64,000 bases of DNA from Gemmatimonadota bacterium (GCA_018672475.1 JABHFS010000110.1:1-64000), one strand, 5' to 3'; positions 24,873 through 33,419 are shown, counted from the first letter of the stretch. The notes: a model not told the origin generated them from the letters alone. Program-made: numbers and translations.

Positions 24873-26186
24873 TTAGTCGTAATACTCCTGCCCCAGATGC
24901 GTAATCAAATCCTCACCTTGCAAAAAGCGCAGCGTATTCTTGAGCTTCATCAATTGAATAAAGAGATCGTGTTCGGGATAGAGGTCGGGCGATGTCATCG
25001 GGCTCTTAAAATAAAACGAGAGCCACTCCTGGATCCCCGACATGCCCGAGCGCTGCGCCAGATCGGTAAAGAGCACTAAGTCGAGCACCAGCGGCGCGGC
25101 CAAAATCGAATCGCGGCAGAGGAAATCGATCTTGATCTGCATCGGCATGCCCAACCAACCGAAGATGTCGATATTGTCCCAACCCTCTTTTTCGTCACCG
25201 CGCGGCGGATAGTAATTGATGCGCACTTTGTGGTAGATGTCACCGTAGAGCTCCGGGTAGAGGTCCGGTTGCAGAATATATTCTAACACGTCGAGCTTGC
25301 TGACTTCCTTGGTCTTGAAGGATTCGGGATCGTCTAGCACCTCGCCATCGCGGTTGCCGAGGATATTGGTCGAAAACCAACCGCGCACGCCGAGCATGCG
25401 GGCCTTGAGCCCTGGGGCCAACAAGGTCTTCATCAGGGTCTGGCCCGTCTTAAAGTCCTTGCCGCCGAGACATACGCCCTGCTGCTTGGCCAACTCGACC
25501 ATCGCCGGTACGTCGACCGTCAAGTTCGGTGCGCCATTGAGAAAGGGCACGCATTCTTGCAACGCGGCGTAGGCGTAAATCATGCTCGGGGGAATCGCCT
25601 GGTGGTTTTCCTTAATTGCCTTTTCGAGGCTTTCGATCGTATTGTGCACCTCGTGCGGGGCCATGTAGATCTCGGTGCTGCCGCACCAAATCATTACCAG
25701 ACGCTCGCAGCCATTGTCGGCCTTGAAGCGTTTGATATCGTCGCGCACTTCTAGCACCGCGTCCCACTTGCTCTTCATGCTCTTGACATTTGAGCCTTCC
25801 AGACGCTTGACGTAATTGCGGTCAAAGACCGCTGGCATAGGCTTGACGGTCTGCAATTTGTCCTTGATCTGGTCGAGCTGATCTTTGGGCAAAACTCCAG
25901 CGTGTATGGCCGAATCGTAGGCGTCGTCGGGAAAGACGTCCCAACCGCCGAAGACCAAGTCGTCGAGACCAGCTAAAGGCACAAAGTCCTTGATCAGCGG
26001 CGAACGGCCGTCGGTGCGCTTGCCCAAGCGAATGGTGCCCATCTGCGTCAGCGAGCCAATGGGTGCGCCAATGCCAGCTTTAATCGCCTCAACACCGGCA
26101 ATAACGGTTGTAGCCACGGCACCCATACCGGGCATCAAAACGCCGAGTTTGCCCGAGGCGGGGGCGATAGTTGTGGATTGATTCAC
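24873..26186 (-). CDS. ino1: Myo-inositol-1-phosphate synthase
   Basis: 437 aa. It converts glucose 6-phosphate to 1D-myo-inositol 3-phosphate using NAD. The N-terminal NAD-binding loop 'KLGVLMPGMGAVATTVIAGVEAIKAG' and 'GSLTQMGTIRLGKRT' are family hallmarks. 'LEGSNVKSMKSKWDAVLEVRDDI', 'CLGGKDFKTGQTLMKTLLAPGLKARMLGVRGWFSTNILGNRDGEVLDDPESFKTKEVSK' and 'HKVRINYYPPRGDEKEGWDNIDIFGWLGMPMQIKIDFLCRDSILAAPLVLDLVLF' carry the substrate-binding Lys residues and domain closure. GTG start with AAGGAG 11 nt upstream. It probably supplies inositol for lipids or osmolytes; it stands alone, with an operator-like palindrome upstream. Confidence 0.95.
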   Translation of the reverse strand: MNQSTTIAPASGKLGVLMPGMGAVATTVIAGVEAIKAGIGAPIGSLTQMGTIRLGKRTDGRSPLIKDFVPLAGLDDLVFGGWDVFPDDAYDSAIHAGVLPKDQLDQIKDKLQTVKPMPAVFDRNYVKRLEGSNVKSMKSKWDAVLEVRDDIKRFKADNGCERLVMIWCGSTEIYMAPHEVHNTIESLEKAIKENHQAIPPSMIYAYAALQECVPFLNGAPNLTVDVPAMVELAKQQGVCLGGKDFKTGQTLMKTLLAPGLKARMLGVRGWFSTNILGNRDGEVLDDPESFKTKEVSKLDVLEYILQPDLYPELYGDIYHKVRINYYPPRGDEKEGWDNIDIFGWLGMPMQIKIDFLCRDSILAAPLVLDLVLFTDLAQRSGMSGIQEWLSFYFKSPMTSPDLYPEHDLFIQLMKLKNTLRFLQGEDLITHLGQEYYD

Positions 26187-26549
26187 GGGTAGATCTCCTT
26201 TTCAGGTCAAATTTTTGTCGTTGATCTAAAATCGGGGGAGATCATCTATTCGACAAATTGATTATTATTATACGGTCTATAGGAAATTTCTATAGGTGCG
26301 ATTTTATTCTTGTTATGCCTTTTTCGCATTCCCTTGGGAACGCTGGTCGATCTTTTGGTCGGGATCCTGCGCCATCGGTATGGGGACCGTGGTTTATTTA
26401 TGGCGAGCCACAATTAAGACGCAGCGAAGCGAATAACCGGCCAAGGCACCGATGCAAGGTTTGCGCACAGACATCAAACGCATTCCCAAGCAACTAGTGC
26501 AAGATGAAATACGCTACAGGATTTTTTGTAAGGTCCCGTGGTCTTTTCC
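26187..26549. other. Intergenic region upstream of ino1
   Basis: 363 bp hold no convincing gene; the 79-aa ORF at 26258 has no family and no ribosome site. The only structure is the TATAAT box and palindrome of the ino1 promoter, listed separately. The rest, to the stop of the 787-aa protein, contains no clear terminator for that gene. Confidence 0.4.
26267..26295 (-). promoter_or_regulatory. ino1 promoter -10 box with operator-like palindrome in the -35 region
   Basis: On the minus strand a consensus TATAAT (26267-26272) faces ino1. Its -35 position, 17 bp upstream, is CTATAG, a poor -35 but one arm of the near-perfect palindrome CTATAG-GAAATTT-CTATAG (26277-26295). A weak -35 covered by a dyad suggests regulator-dependent transcription, with the start about 74 nt before the GTG codon. 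Confidence 0.4.
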
Positions 26550-28913
26550 TCAATAGGCTACGGGCAAAGTGCGCACTACCACGGCGTCCCCCGCTTCAGC
26601 CCCGGCGTCAATATGACAAAGGTAGACCCCCGGTTGCACTACCTTCCCATCTGTACCGCGCCCCGACCAAGTGTAGGTCTTAATATCCGTCCCCTGCGGC
26701 TGATCGAGTTCGGCTACCAATCGGCCGGCCAAATCGAAGATCCGTACGCTGGGGTTGGCCAGGGTCGCTTTTAACAGAGCAAAGCGGATTTCCACTTGCT
26801 CATTGATGCCGTCGCCATTGGGCGTGAAAACCGGCGGGGCGATCAACAGATCGCCGATTAGTTGGCTACTGCCTACCAGATCCGGCAGAAAGACGATATT
26901 CGCACGGCGATCGGCCGCGTCAACCGACTGCCAGAGCCCCGGCTGCTTACTATGCCCGAGGTCAACGGCAAATAATGTGGCATTGCGCAACACCCGGGTG
27001 GTAAATTCGATCTGCACCGAATCGGTAAATACGAGTTCAGACATCGTTATATAGAGTAGCGAATCGCCTTCGACGCGCAACGCGCTCGGCTGCACTGTTG
27101 TCGCACCAACCCGCACGGCCACACCGTCGGTATCCACTGAGCTGGGCAACCTGATACGCAGTTGGTCAAAACCCGCATCAAGGGCGTCTGCGCTGGGCCA
27201 TAGCGAATAAATGAAACGAGTATCTTCGTTCACTGCGACACTGCGTGGCAGCAGACGTCCTCTGGCCTCCTGGACCAAGGCATTTTCGAATTCAATCGAA
27301 AGAGAGTGTATAAGCGGCGCGACCTTGGGGTCTTCGGTGGAGGCGATCAGCTCGAGCTGGATGAAACGCCGTGGTGTCTCCGACTTGAATAGCTCATTCG
27401 AGGACTGATAGAAATTACTCCATTCACCCCAGTCGCCGCCGGCGACGATTGTTGTGTCTACCGGCCCCCGGATCACTTTCGGCAGCCCTTCCCACTGGGT
27501 TTCGGAAACCTGCTCGCCCTTCTTGTCGAAAAAGGTGTAATCCTCTTGCAGCGTGTTGCCCGAGCGCGAACGCAACTGCAACCGAGTGGCAGGCGGCGTG
27601 TCCCCCTGCCATGAGAGCCCCTTGATCGCCTTGGGACGACCATCCCCCACCAGATCGCCCAGGTTGATGAAGTCCGAACTAATAGTCACCTGCGCCGGGT
27701 AGCCGGGCGAGAAAAGCATCATCTCCATCGGGTGCGAGTACCAACCCTGGTCGGTCAACGCGTGAAAGAATAAGTAGCGGACTTTGCGCGGCGCAAAGAT
27801 ATAGCGGAAATGCCGCAGCTCCCTTTCCCGCCCTGTCTCGCCATTGGGCTGTTCGAGCAATGGCCCATAGTCAATTTCACCTGCAATCGTCCGCTGCCCT
27901 TCCGAAGAGAGCACCGCATAGCCCTCGCCGTAATTGAACCGGTCGGAGAGGAAAAAAGAGAGTGCCTCACCCTGGGTTTTATAATACAGGAAGAGCTCAT
28001 CAACCCAGAACAACGCCCCCAAATCCCCCTCCCACCACACTCCGCTCTCCTTCCACCCGCCTTTCGACTTAACAGTGAAGATATTGCTGAAGGTATCCAT
28101 ATTGCCGTCGAACATATTCTGTGGCTCGCGCGCCAACAGCCCGTTGCCGAAGGAACCGCCCCGCTGCAGCGTGCCCAGGCTCACATTATCGCCGGCGGCG
28201 ATCACTTCTATCTCGGCGAGTCCGGCATCCGCCTGCAATTCATCCACTATGATGCGCACGAACTGAATGGCAAAATGATGGTTGACATCCTCTTGCACGA
28301 TCGCCGTACCCGGGTCGAGGATATAGGTGGTATCCCTGGAGTCGGAAACCTGTATGCTAATGAAGTCTTCTTCGTTGGGCTGGGTGGTGCGATGGACCAG
28401 GTTGTATTTGAATACGTCATCGCTCACTTTGATGCGCGCACCCGTAGCCACGAAGACGCTAAACTGCCGGAACGGCCGCGCACCCTCCCGGTCGGGAAAG
28501 TGCAGACGGATCTCCTCGGCCAATACCGTTCGACCCAAGTCGATCTCCACCACCCATTCGGTCACATGGTCATTTTCGTCCGGCTGCCAAATGGTCTGCA
28601 GGTCGCCGTCAATGACGTGGTCCGCCGTTTCGGCCGCACTGCCGGCCAACCAGATCCCGCCGTTCACATCGCCGCGCGCCTGGGTCGAGTGGCTGAATAA
28701 ATGCGCGTCTTCCACCGCGTCGATCTGTTTGCGGAATTTCTTCAACTGCAGTTGGCCTTGCTCGTTCGGCTCTACAACCCCTATGGGGAATTGCCAGCTC
28801 GACCATTCCTCCGGAGTGTCGAAAGTGAACACCTCCGCATGCCCCCCACCCGTGCCTGCCATGAGTAGGGCACACAGCAAGAATGTCGTACAACCGCGGT
28901 TGTTACCAAGCAT
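26550..28913 (-). CDS. Large secreted protein with discoidin-like domains and C-terminal FlgD-like Ig domain
   Basis: 787 aa with signal peptide ('TTFLLCALLMAGTGGGHA'). Residues 75-240 look like an F5/8 type C (discoidin) sandwich: 'ETADHVIDGDLQTIWQP', 'VVEIDLGRTVLAEEIRLHFPDR', 'FVRIIVDELQADAGLAEIEVIA'. A second such segment begins at 'EPQNMFDGNMDTFSNIF'. Later residues form beta-rich modules, and the last 90 are a FlgD-like Ig domain: 'APPVFTPNGDGINEQVEIRFALLKATLANPSVRIFDLAGRLVAEL', 'YTWSGRGTDGKVVQPGVYLCHIDAG'. Such C-terminal domains serve in FCB bacteria as surface-protein tails, some exported by type IX-like routes. It stands alone with its own promoter. Confidence 0.82.
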   Translation of the reverse strand: MLGNNRGCTTFLLCALLMAGTGGGHAEVFTFDTPEEWSSWQFPIGVVEPNEQGQLQLKKFRKQIDAVEDAHLFSHSTQARGDVNGGIWLAGSAAETADHVIDGDLQTIWQPDENDHVTEWVVEIDLGRTVLAEEIRLHFPDREGARPFRQFSVFVATGARIKVSDDVFKYNLVHRTTQPNEEDFISIQVSDSRDTTYILDPGTAIVQEDVNHHFAIQFVRIIVDELQADAGLAEIEVIAAGDNVSLGTLQRGGSFGNGLLAREPQNMFDGNMDTFSNIFTVKSKGGWKESGVWWEGDLGALFWVDELFLYYKTQGEALSFFLSDRFNYGEGYAVLSSEGQRTIAGEIDYGPLLEQPNGETGRERELRHFRYIFAPRKVRYLFFHALTDQGWYSHPMEMMLFSPGYPAQVTISSDFINLGDLVGDGRPKAIKGLSWQGDTPPATRLQLRSRSGNTLQEDYTFFDKKGEQVSETQWEGLPKVIRGPVDTTIVAGGDWGEWSNFYQSSNELFKSETPRRFIQLELIASTEDPKVAPLIHSLSIEFENALVQEARGRLLPRSVAVNEDTRFIYSLWPSADALDAGFDQLRIRLPSSVDTDGVAVRVGATTVQPSALRVEGDSLLYITMSELVFTDSVQIEFTTRVLRNATLFAVDLGHSKQPGLWQSVDAADRRANIVFLPDLVGSSQLIGDLLIAPPVFTPNGDGINEQVEIRFALLKATLANPSVRIFDLAGRLVAELDQPQGTDIKTYTWSGRGTDGKVVQPGVYLCHIDAGAEAGDAVVVRTLPVAY

Positions 28914-29058
28914 ACCGGTGCTCCATTTGAGAATACACGACAGGTCCTAAGATTAGCCGCTCGATGTGGCCGTGAAAAACCTCGTCGCACATAAAAACCA
29001 AGGCCGCGGTTTTGCCCATGCGCTCCACCCGTCGGGATAAACACATGCAAGACACTAT

Positions 29059-29088
29059 ACATTACATTGTTTTTGCAACCTCAGTCAA
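29059..29088 (-). promoter_or_regulatory. Promoter of the 787-aa secreted protein
   Basis: On the minus strand TTGACT (29083-29088) and TAATGT (29059-29064) are separated by 18 bp. The predicted 5' UTR is about 140 nt. No riboswitch-like structure is evident in it. Confidence 0.4.
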
Positions 29089-29123
29089 GCACGCGCCGCA
29101 CCATCACTCGGGAAAACCGACGA

Positions 29124-29624
29124 TCAACTTAAACGCAGCAGCGGCGGATCGACTTGCTCAGCAACAGCGAGCGCACTTTCCACTTCACGGATGAAAGCCG
29201 CTATCCGCAACCCCATATAAACGGGGTTTTCCCCATCCACCCGCTCCAATTTTATCCGGGCCTGACCGCCGAGCTTCTCCACCCCGCGCCGATTCCCCTC
29301 GCGCCATTTTACCAAGGCCGCAGCCATCTGGATCAAACCCTGCAAATACCCCCGGCACAACGACCGTTTATCCTCCTGCCCCCACAACCCTTCCCACGCT
29401 TCGTGTGCCTCCCACCAATAACCGTAGTTAAACAGATCTACACCGTATAGATACGCTTGATTCTCACGCCAATTTTCCATCGTCAACGGTGGACCGGCGT
29501 ATTCCTCGGTGTTATAGCTGTGCCCATCGGGGTGCTTGCGCGGATGCGGCGTCCGGCCGGGCGCATGGCGATAGGGCGGAAAGGGAGTGTTGGGAGCGTA
29601 ACGCGCAGGGTCGGGCGCCCCCAT
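29124..29624 (-). CDS. DUF309 family protein
   Basis: 166 aa. Residues 55-120 carry the DUF309 signature: 'YLYGVDLFNYGYWWEAHEAWEGLW', then 'LCRGYLQGLIQMAAALVKWREGNRRGVEKL'. The His-Glu-x-x-Glu pair is the most conserved part of this small helical family, whose function is unknown. The first 50 residues are Pro/His/Arg-rich and look disordered. ATG overlaps the dusB stop (ATGA), so it is coupled to a tRNA-modifying enzyme, which may hint at RNA-related work but proves nothing. Confidence 0.85.
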   Translation of the reverse strand: MGAPDPARYAPNTPFPPYRHAPGRTPHPRKHPDGHSYNTEEYAGPPLTMENWRENQAYLYGVDLFNYGYWWEAHEAWEGLWGQEDKRSLCRGYLQGLIQMAAALVKWREGNRRGVEKLGGQARIKLERVDGENPVYMGLRIAAFIREVESALAVAEQVDPPLLRLS

Positions 29625-30619
29625 CAGGCGGCGATGCGCTCCGGGTCGGTCTCGCGCAATTCTTCGAGGCGGGCCAGCAGGGGGTCAAATTCTTTGTAAG
29701 ACGACAGCTCGGCCCTGAGCTGCGAAGCGCCGCGCACGCCGCGGAAATAACCGGCGTAGTGGCGGCGCATGCCGATCAGCGCGTATTTCGCGCCGTCGTG
29801 CTCAACGGCGAGGTGCAAGTGCTTGATGCACAGTTCGGCGCGCTCTTTGAAGGTCGGCTCGGGCAATAACTCATCGGTCTGCAAATAATGCTGCGCCTCA
29901 CGGAAAACCCACGGGTGGGTAATCGCGCCGCGGCCGATCATCACCCCGTCGCACCCCGTGCTATCGAAGGCCTCTTTGACGATCTGCGGCGAGACCACGT
30001 CGCCGTTGAGGATAATCGGGATCGACACTGCCGCCTTGACCTTGGGGATCCAATCGTAGTCCACCGCGCCCTTGTGGCCCTGCGAACGCGTGCGGCAGTG
30101 GATCGCCAACGCCTGCACGCCAATATCCTCGAGCATTTTCGCGACCTCGACGATGCGAATGCTCTCCTGGTCCCAGCCCAAACGCGTCTTCACCGTCACC
30201 GGCAGATGCGTAGCGCCGATAACCCGCGACACAACCTCCTTCATCTGCGGTAGGTCACGCAACAGCCCAGCCCCCGCACCGCGCAACGCCACATTGCTGA
30301 CCCAGCAACCGCAATTGATATCGATAAGATCGGGATTCTGTTCGGAGGCGATCTCGGTGGCCTTTTCCATCGACAGCGAGGTGGCGCCGTAGAGCTGTAT
30401 GGCCAACGGCCGCTCTTCGGGCAAAAAACGCAGTTTGTTAAAGGTACGTCGCGGGCCTTCGGGGTCTTCGCGCAATAACCCCTCGGCGTTGACGAACTCG
30501 GTGTAGAGCATATCGGCGCCTAGTTCCTTACAGATCAGGCGGAAAGGCAATTCCGAAACGTCTTCCATCGGCGCCAGCAGGATACCTGGATCGACGGTTA
30601 TAGGACCGATTTTTAGCAT
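29624..30619 (-). CDS. dusB: tRNA-dihydrouridine synthase
   Basis: 331 aa flavin-dependent reductase that makes dihydrouridine in tRNA. The FMN barrel begins 'GILLAPMEDVSELPFRLICKELGADMLYTEFVNAEGL', continues with 'PLAIQLYG', the catalytic-Cys loop 'DLIDINCGCWVSNVALRGAGAGLL', 'PVTVKTRLGWD', 'ALAIHCRTRSQGHKGAVDYDWI', 'PIILNGDVVS' and 'GVMIGRGAITHPWVF'. The Cys loop normally reads N-x-G-C-P; here it is N-C-G-C-W, with the same Cys. GAGGGA precedes the ATG. Assignment to DusB rather than DusA/C rests on overall pattern. Confidence 0.92.
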   Translation of the reverse strand: MLKIGPITVDPGILLAPMEDVSELPFRLICKELGADMLYTEFVNAEGLLREDPEGPRRTFNKLRFLPEERPLAIQLYGATSLSMEKATEIASEQNPDLIDINCGCWVSNVALRGAGAGLLRDLPQMKEVVSRVIGATHLPVTVKTRLGWDQESIRIVEVAKMLEDIGVQALAIHCRTRSQGHKGAVDYDWIPKVKAAVSIPIILNGDVVSPQIVKEAFDSTGCDGVMIGRGAITHPWVFREAQHYLQTDELLPEPTFKERAELCIKHLHLAVEHDGAKYALIGMRRHYAGYFRGVRGASQLRAELSSYKEFDPLLARLEELRETDPERIAA

Positions 30620-30698
30620 GGCAATTCCCTCATCATCTATAAGAAAATAGACGATGACCCGCGCATTTACTACCCCCGCGCGACAATGCCTGCACGAC

Positions 30699-31013
30699 TT
30701 ATTTCAACGTCGAATAGGGCAACGACTTCATTACCCGTACTTCGCGGCGCTTTATCAGCGGCCGGATCTCGTCGACAATCTTGGCCCATTCCGGGCTGCC
30801 GTAATACGCCTCGACAGATTTGTCGCGGGCTTTGGCATTCGGGAAGGAGCGGATCCAGATGAACTCGTCGTCGCGATCGGGGTTTTCCCAGGCGGCGACG
30901 AAGGTCACCCCGTACTTCTTCATAAAACGGCGCGCCTTGCTAAAACCGGCGAGGAATTTCTTCTTGCTATCTTTGACCTTGTGAAAACGATAGATGCGTA
31001 ACTCGTAAATCAT
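30699..31013 (-). CDS. NIPSNAP family protein
   Basis: 104 aa. The NIPSNAP fold (ferredoxin-like alpha/beta) is recognised from 'MIYELRIYRFHKVKDSKKKFL', 'KKYGVTFVAAWENPDRDDEFIWIRSFPNAKARDKSVEAYYGSPEWAKIV' and the C-terminal strand 'REVRVMKSLPYS'. Members are of unclear biochemical role, some in polyketide or dioxygenase contexts. Its ATG overlaps the stop of the cyclo-ligase gene (TAATG), so the two are one transcript, probably by convenience. Confidence 0.85.
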   Translation of the reverse strand: MIYELRIYRFHKVKDSKKKFLAGFSKARRFMKKYGVTFVAAWENPDRDDEFIWIRSFPNAKARDKSVEAYYGSPEWAKIVDEIRPLIKRREVRVMKSLPYSTLK

Positions 31014-31606
31014 TATATAGCTCCTTGATAAGTCGCGGTCTGCGCCACGACGATATCCATCGGCACATCGTGCGGCTCGTTGGGAATTTCCTGCAAAATC
31101 AGATCGTCATAACACAAACCCACTTTGACCACTTGCACATTGGCCAGAAAGCGGTCGTAAAAACCACCACCGAAGCCGATGCGGTGCCCCCGGCGGTCAA
31201 AGGCGATACCCGGCACCACGACGAGGTCGATCTCCTCCTGCTTTTCGAGCAAGGTCGCCTTGGCGGGGTCCGGCTGGGCCAACCCCCACGGGCCGTCGAC
31301 TAACCCGTCTAGGCTCTCGATCAACGCGTGCGCCATGGTCTTTTTGCCCTGTTCTATCACCGGCACCGCCACGCGCTTGCCTTGCTCCAAGCTGATATCG
31401 ATCAACGCGCGGGTGTCCACCTCGTTCTCCCTACTGGAGATATAGGCGTGGATCAACGTCGCCCGGCGATACGCCTCCAGGCCCAGTACGCGCTCTAATA
31501 TCGCCTGTGCGCCGATTTCGACCTGATCCAACTCCAACGCTTCGCGCGTCGCCAAAACGCGCGCCCTGAGCTTCTCTTTCTTACCGCTTATCAATGTCTT
31601 TGTCAT
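31013..31606 (-). CDS. 5-formyltetrahydrofolate cyclo-ligase
   Basis: 197 aa from ATG 31606. It converts 5-formyl-THF to 5,10-methenyl-THF with ATP. Typical segments are 'KEKLRARVLATREAL', 'LIHAYISSRENEVDTRALIDISLEQGKRVAVPV', the 'PW-GLAQPDP' loop, and the nucleotide/folate loop 'IDLVVVPGIAFDRRGHRIGFGGGFYDRFL'. The ATG used here lies 7 nt after a perfect TATTAT box, which favours this start over the longer frame in the track (31657), whose 5' part lies in the promoter. No Shine-Dalgarno is present. First gene of a pair with NIPSNAP. Confidence 0.92.
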   Translation of the reverse strand: MTKTLISGKKEKLRARVLATREALELDQVEIGAQAILERVLGLEAYRRATLIHAYISSRENEVDTRALIDISLEQGKRVAVPVIEQGKKTMAHALIESLDGLVDGPWGLAQPDPAKATLLEKQEEIDLVVVPGIAFDRRGHRIGFGGGFYDRFLANVQVVKVGLCYDDLILQEIPNEPHDVPMDIVVAQTATYQGAI

Positions 31607-31613
31607 AAACCGC

Positions 31614-31642
31614 ATAATACAAGCACCGAGAACAAGTGTCAA
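31614..31642 (-). promoter_or_regulatory. Consensus promoter giving a probably leaderless cyclo-ligase mRNA
   Basis: On the minus strand TTGACA (31637-31642), a 17-bp spacer and TATTAT (31614-31619) form a near-ideal sigma-70 promoter. Seven bases (GCGGTTT) then separate it from the ATG at 31606, so transcription should begin at or next to the start codon. Confidence 0.75.
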
Positions 31643-31706
31643 GCGCATCTGGCACAATGAGAACGGGCTTTTAGCTTCCTTGACGAATCTGAAGCCAGCC
31701 CCTAGA

Positions 31707-31735
31707 TTGGCATAACTTAACTCAGATCCTACAAC
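31707..31735 (+). promoter_or_regulatory. Candidate promoter of uppS-cdsA-rseP-queG
   Basis: TTGGCA (31707-31712), 17-bp spacer, TACAAC (31730-31735), about 20 nt before the uppS ATG. The -10 box is weak. No other candidate is seen in this 150-bp gap. Confidence 0.4.
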
Positions 31736-31757
31736 GCCTTACACGATCCGAACTACT

Positions 31758-32564
31758 ATGAGCTCCCCGGCGCTGCCGCTGGAAATTCGTCCTAAAGAAT
31801 ACCAACCGGTAAAACCCCTCGACCCAGCCGAGGACTCCCAGATCCAACAGCGTCTAAAGGACGAGGGCAACCTACCCAAGCATATCGCCATTATCATGGA
31901 CGGCGACCGGCGTTGGGCCGTTGAGCACAATATGCCCAAGACCGACGGGCACCGCTTCGGCCGCGAATCGGTGCGCGATATCGTCCGCGCCTGCGGCCAG
32001 CTCCAGCTCGAGGCGCTGACCCTCTACACCTTTTCCACCGAGAACTGGTCGAGACCCGAGATAGAGGTCAAGACGCTGATGAAGTGGCTGCACGAGAGCC
32101 TGCGCGACGAAATCCCGGAACTTCACAAAAACAACGTGCGTCTCAACGCCATAGGCCGCACCAACGAATTGCCAAAAACGGTGCAATTGGCGCTTAGACA
32201 CGCCCTCGACAAGACCAAGAACAACACCGGCCTCAGACTCAACCTGGCGCTCAATTATGGGGGCCGTAGCGAGATCGTCGACGCCGTCCGCAAATTGGCC
32301 GCTGATGTCGCAGCCGGCAAGCTCAAGCCAGAGGATATCGACGAAGCACAAATCAGCGACACGCTCTATACCGCCGACCTACCCGACCCGGACTTATTGA
32401 TCCGCACCAGCGGCGAAATGCGTTTGAGCAATTTTTTGCCCTGGCAGATGGTCTATACCGAGATCCGCTTCGTCGGCGACGTACACTGGCCCGATTTCCG
32501 CCGCCAGCACCTTTACGAGGCTATCGCCGCCTATCAGCAGCGGCAGAGGCGTTTTGGCGGCTGA
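31758..32564 (+). CDS. uppS: Isoprenyl transferase (undecaprenyl diphosphate synthase)
   Basis: 268 aa cis-prenyltransferase that makes the C55 carrier lipid for peptidoglycan and surface glycans. Motifs: 'HIAIIMDGDRRWA' (Mg2+-binding Asp kept), 'GHRFGRESVRDIVRACGQL', 'LTLYTFSTENWSRP', 'LALNYGGRSEIVDAVR' and 'DPDLLIRTSGEMRLSNFLPWQMVYTEIRF'. The first motif usually reads MDGNGRWA or MDGNRRWA; here the Asn that helps diphosphate release is Asp. A 30-aa N-terminal extension is present. It overlaps the cdsA frame by 11 nt, as in the conserved uppS-cdsA-(dxr)-rseP string; dxr is missing here. Confidence 0.95.
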   Translation: MSSPALPLEIRPKEYQPVKPLDPAEDSQIQQRLKDEGNLPKHIAIIMDGDRRWAVEHNMPKTDGHRFGRESVRDIVRACGQLQLEALTLYTFSTENWSRPEIEVKTLMKWLHESLRDEIPELHKNNVRLNAIGRTNELPKTVQLALRHALDKTKNNTGLRLNLALNYGGRSEIVDAVRKLAADVAAGKLKPEDIDEAQISDTLYTADLPDPDLLIRTSGEMRLSNFLPWQMVYTEIRFVGDVHWPDFRRQHLYEAIAAYQQRQRRFGG

Positions 32565-33408
32565 CACAGCGAAGAACGCTTCCAACCTGCGGCTGCGCGT
32601 ACTCTCTGCCATCGTATTCGTGCCGGGGGTCTTATTCTTGGTAGAGGCGACCGAATGGACCCTCTACTTTCTTGTGCTGGGGGTAGCGGCCCGTTGTTCC
32701 TGGGAATTCTACCAAATTCTCGAGGAGGCCGGTTATCGCCCCCTGCGCCTGCCGGGGTGTATCCTGGCCATGGGCGTGTGCAGCTATTTCTGGCGACTAG
32801 GCAAGGGCGAAATGCCGGCGGGGGACTTGATCCCCCTGCTGATGGCAGTCACAGTACTGGTGATGGCCTGGACCTTGCACCAGAGCGGCACCGAGCGCTA
32901 TACAGCCAATGCCTTTCTGACGTTGGGCGGCGTGTTATTTTTTGGGATCCTGGGCGGCGCACCGTTGCTACTGGTGCAAACCGCAGGGCAAGGCGAGGAA
33001 GCCCGCCATCTCGTGGCCGCGTTGTTTCTCTGTATATGGTTCGCCGATTCCGGAGCCTACTTCAGCGGCCGCCTGTGGGGTAAAACCAAGCTCGCCCCGA
33101 CCATCAGCCCGGGCAAAACCAGGGTCGGATTCATCGGCGGCATAGTGGGCAGCATGAGTCCGCTGGCCTTGGGATTTCTCCTGCCTTCTTTTTCGCCCTG
33201 GGCGCTTGCAGGACTCTTATTGGTCGCTGGCGTCGGCGGCCAACTAGGCGACCTTGTCGAATCGGCTTTCAAACGCGATATGGGCATCAAGGACGCACCG
33301 CCGCTGATTCCGGGCCACGGCGGCCTGCTCGATCGTTTCGACTCGTATTTTTTCGCCTTTCCGCTGGCCTATCTCTATGTGGATATGCTAGCCATCTTTG
33401 AGCCTTAG
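32554..33408 (+). CDS. cdsA: Phosphatidate cytidylyltransferase
   Basis: 284 aa membrane enzyme that makes CDP-diacylglycerol from phosphatidate and CTP. About eight TM helices are visible. The family signature is complete near the C terminus: 'GDLVESAFKRDMGIKDAPPLIPGHGGLLDRFDSYFF', with the two Asp residues for Mg2+. A further 'WFADSGAYFSGRLWGKTKLAPTISPGKTRVGFIGG' region is typical. TTG 32554 is the start, overlapping uppS; 11 bp separate it from rseP. Confidence 0.95.
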   Translation: MAADTAKNASNLRLRVLSAIVFVPGVLFLVEATEWTLYFLVLGVAARCSWEFYQILEEAGYRPLRLPGCILAMGVCSYFWRLGKGEMPAGDLIPLLMAVTVLVMAWTLHQSGTERYTANAFLTLGGVLFFGILGGAPLLLVQTAGQGEEARHLVAALFLCIWFADSGAYFSGRLWGKTKLAPTISPGKTRVGFIGGIVGSMSPLALGFLLPSFSPWALAGLLLVAGVGGQLGDLVESAFKRDMGIKDAPPLIPGHGGLLDRFDSYFFAFPLAYLYVDMLAIFEP

Positions 33409-33419
33409 ACGGACTATAT

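Noticed and set aside
26258-26497. 79-aa ORF upstream of ino1
   Set aside because: No ribosome site, odd composition and overlap with the ino1 promoter.
28609-29062. Minus-strand ORFs of 93-94 aa before the 787-aa gene
   Set aside because: They overlap that gene's start in other frames and have no family or start signal.
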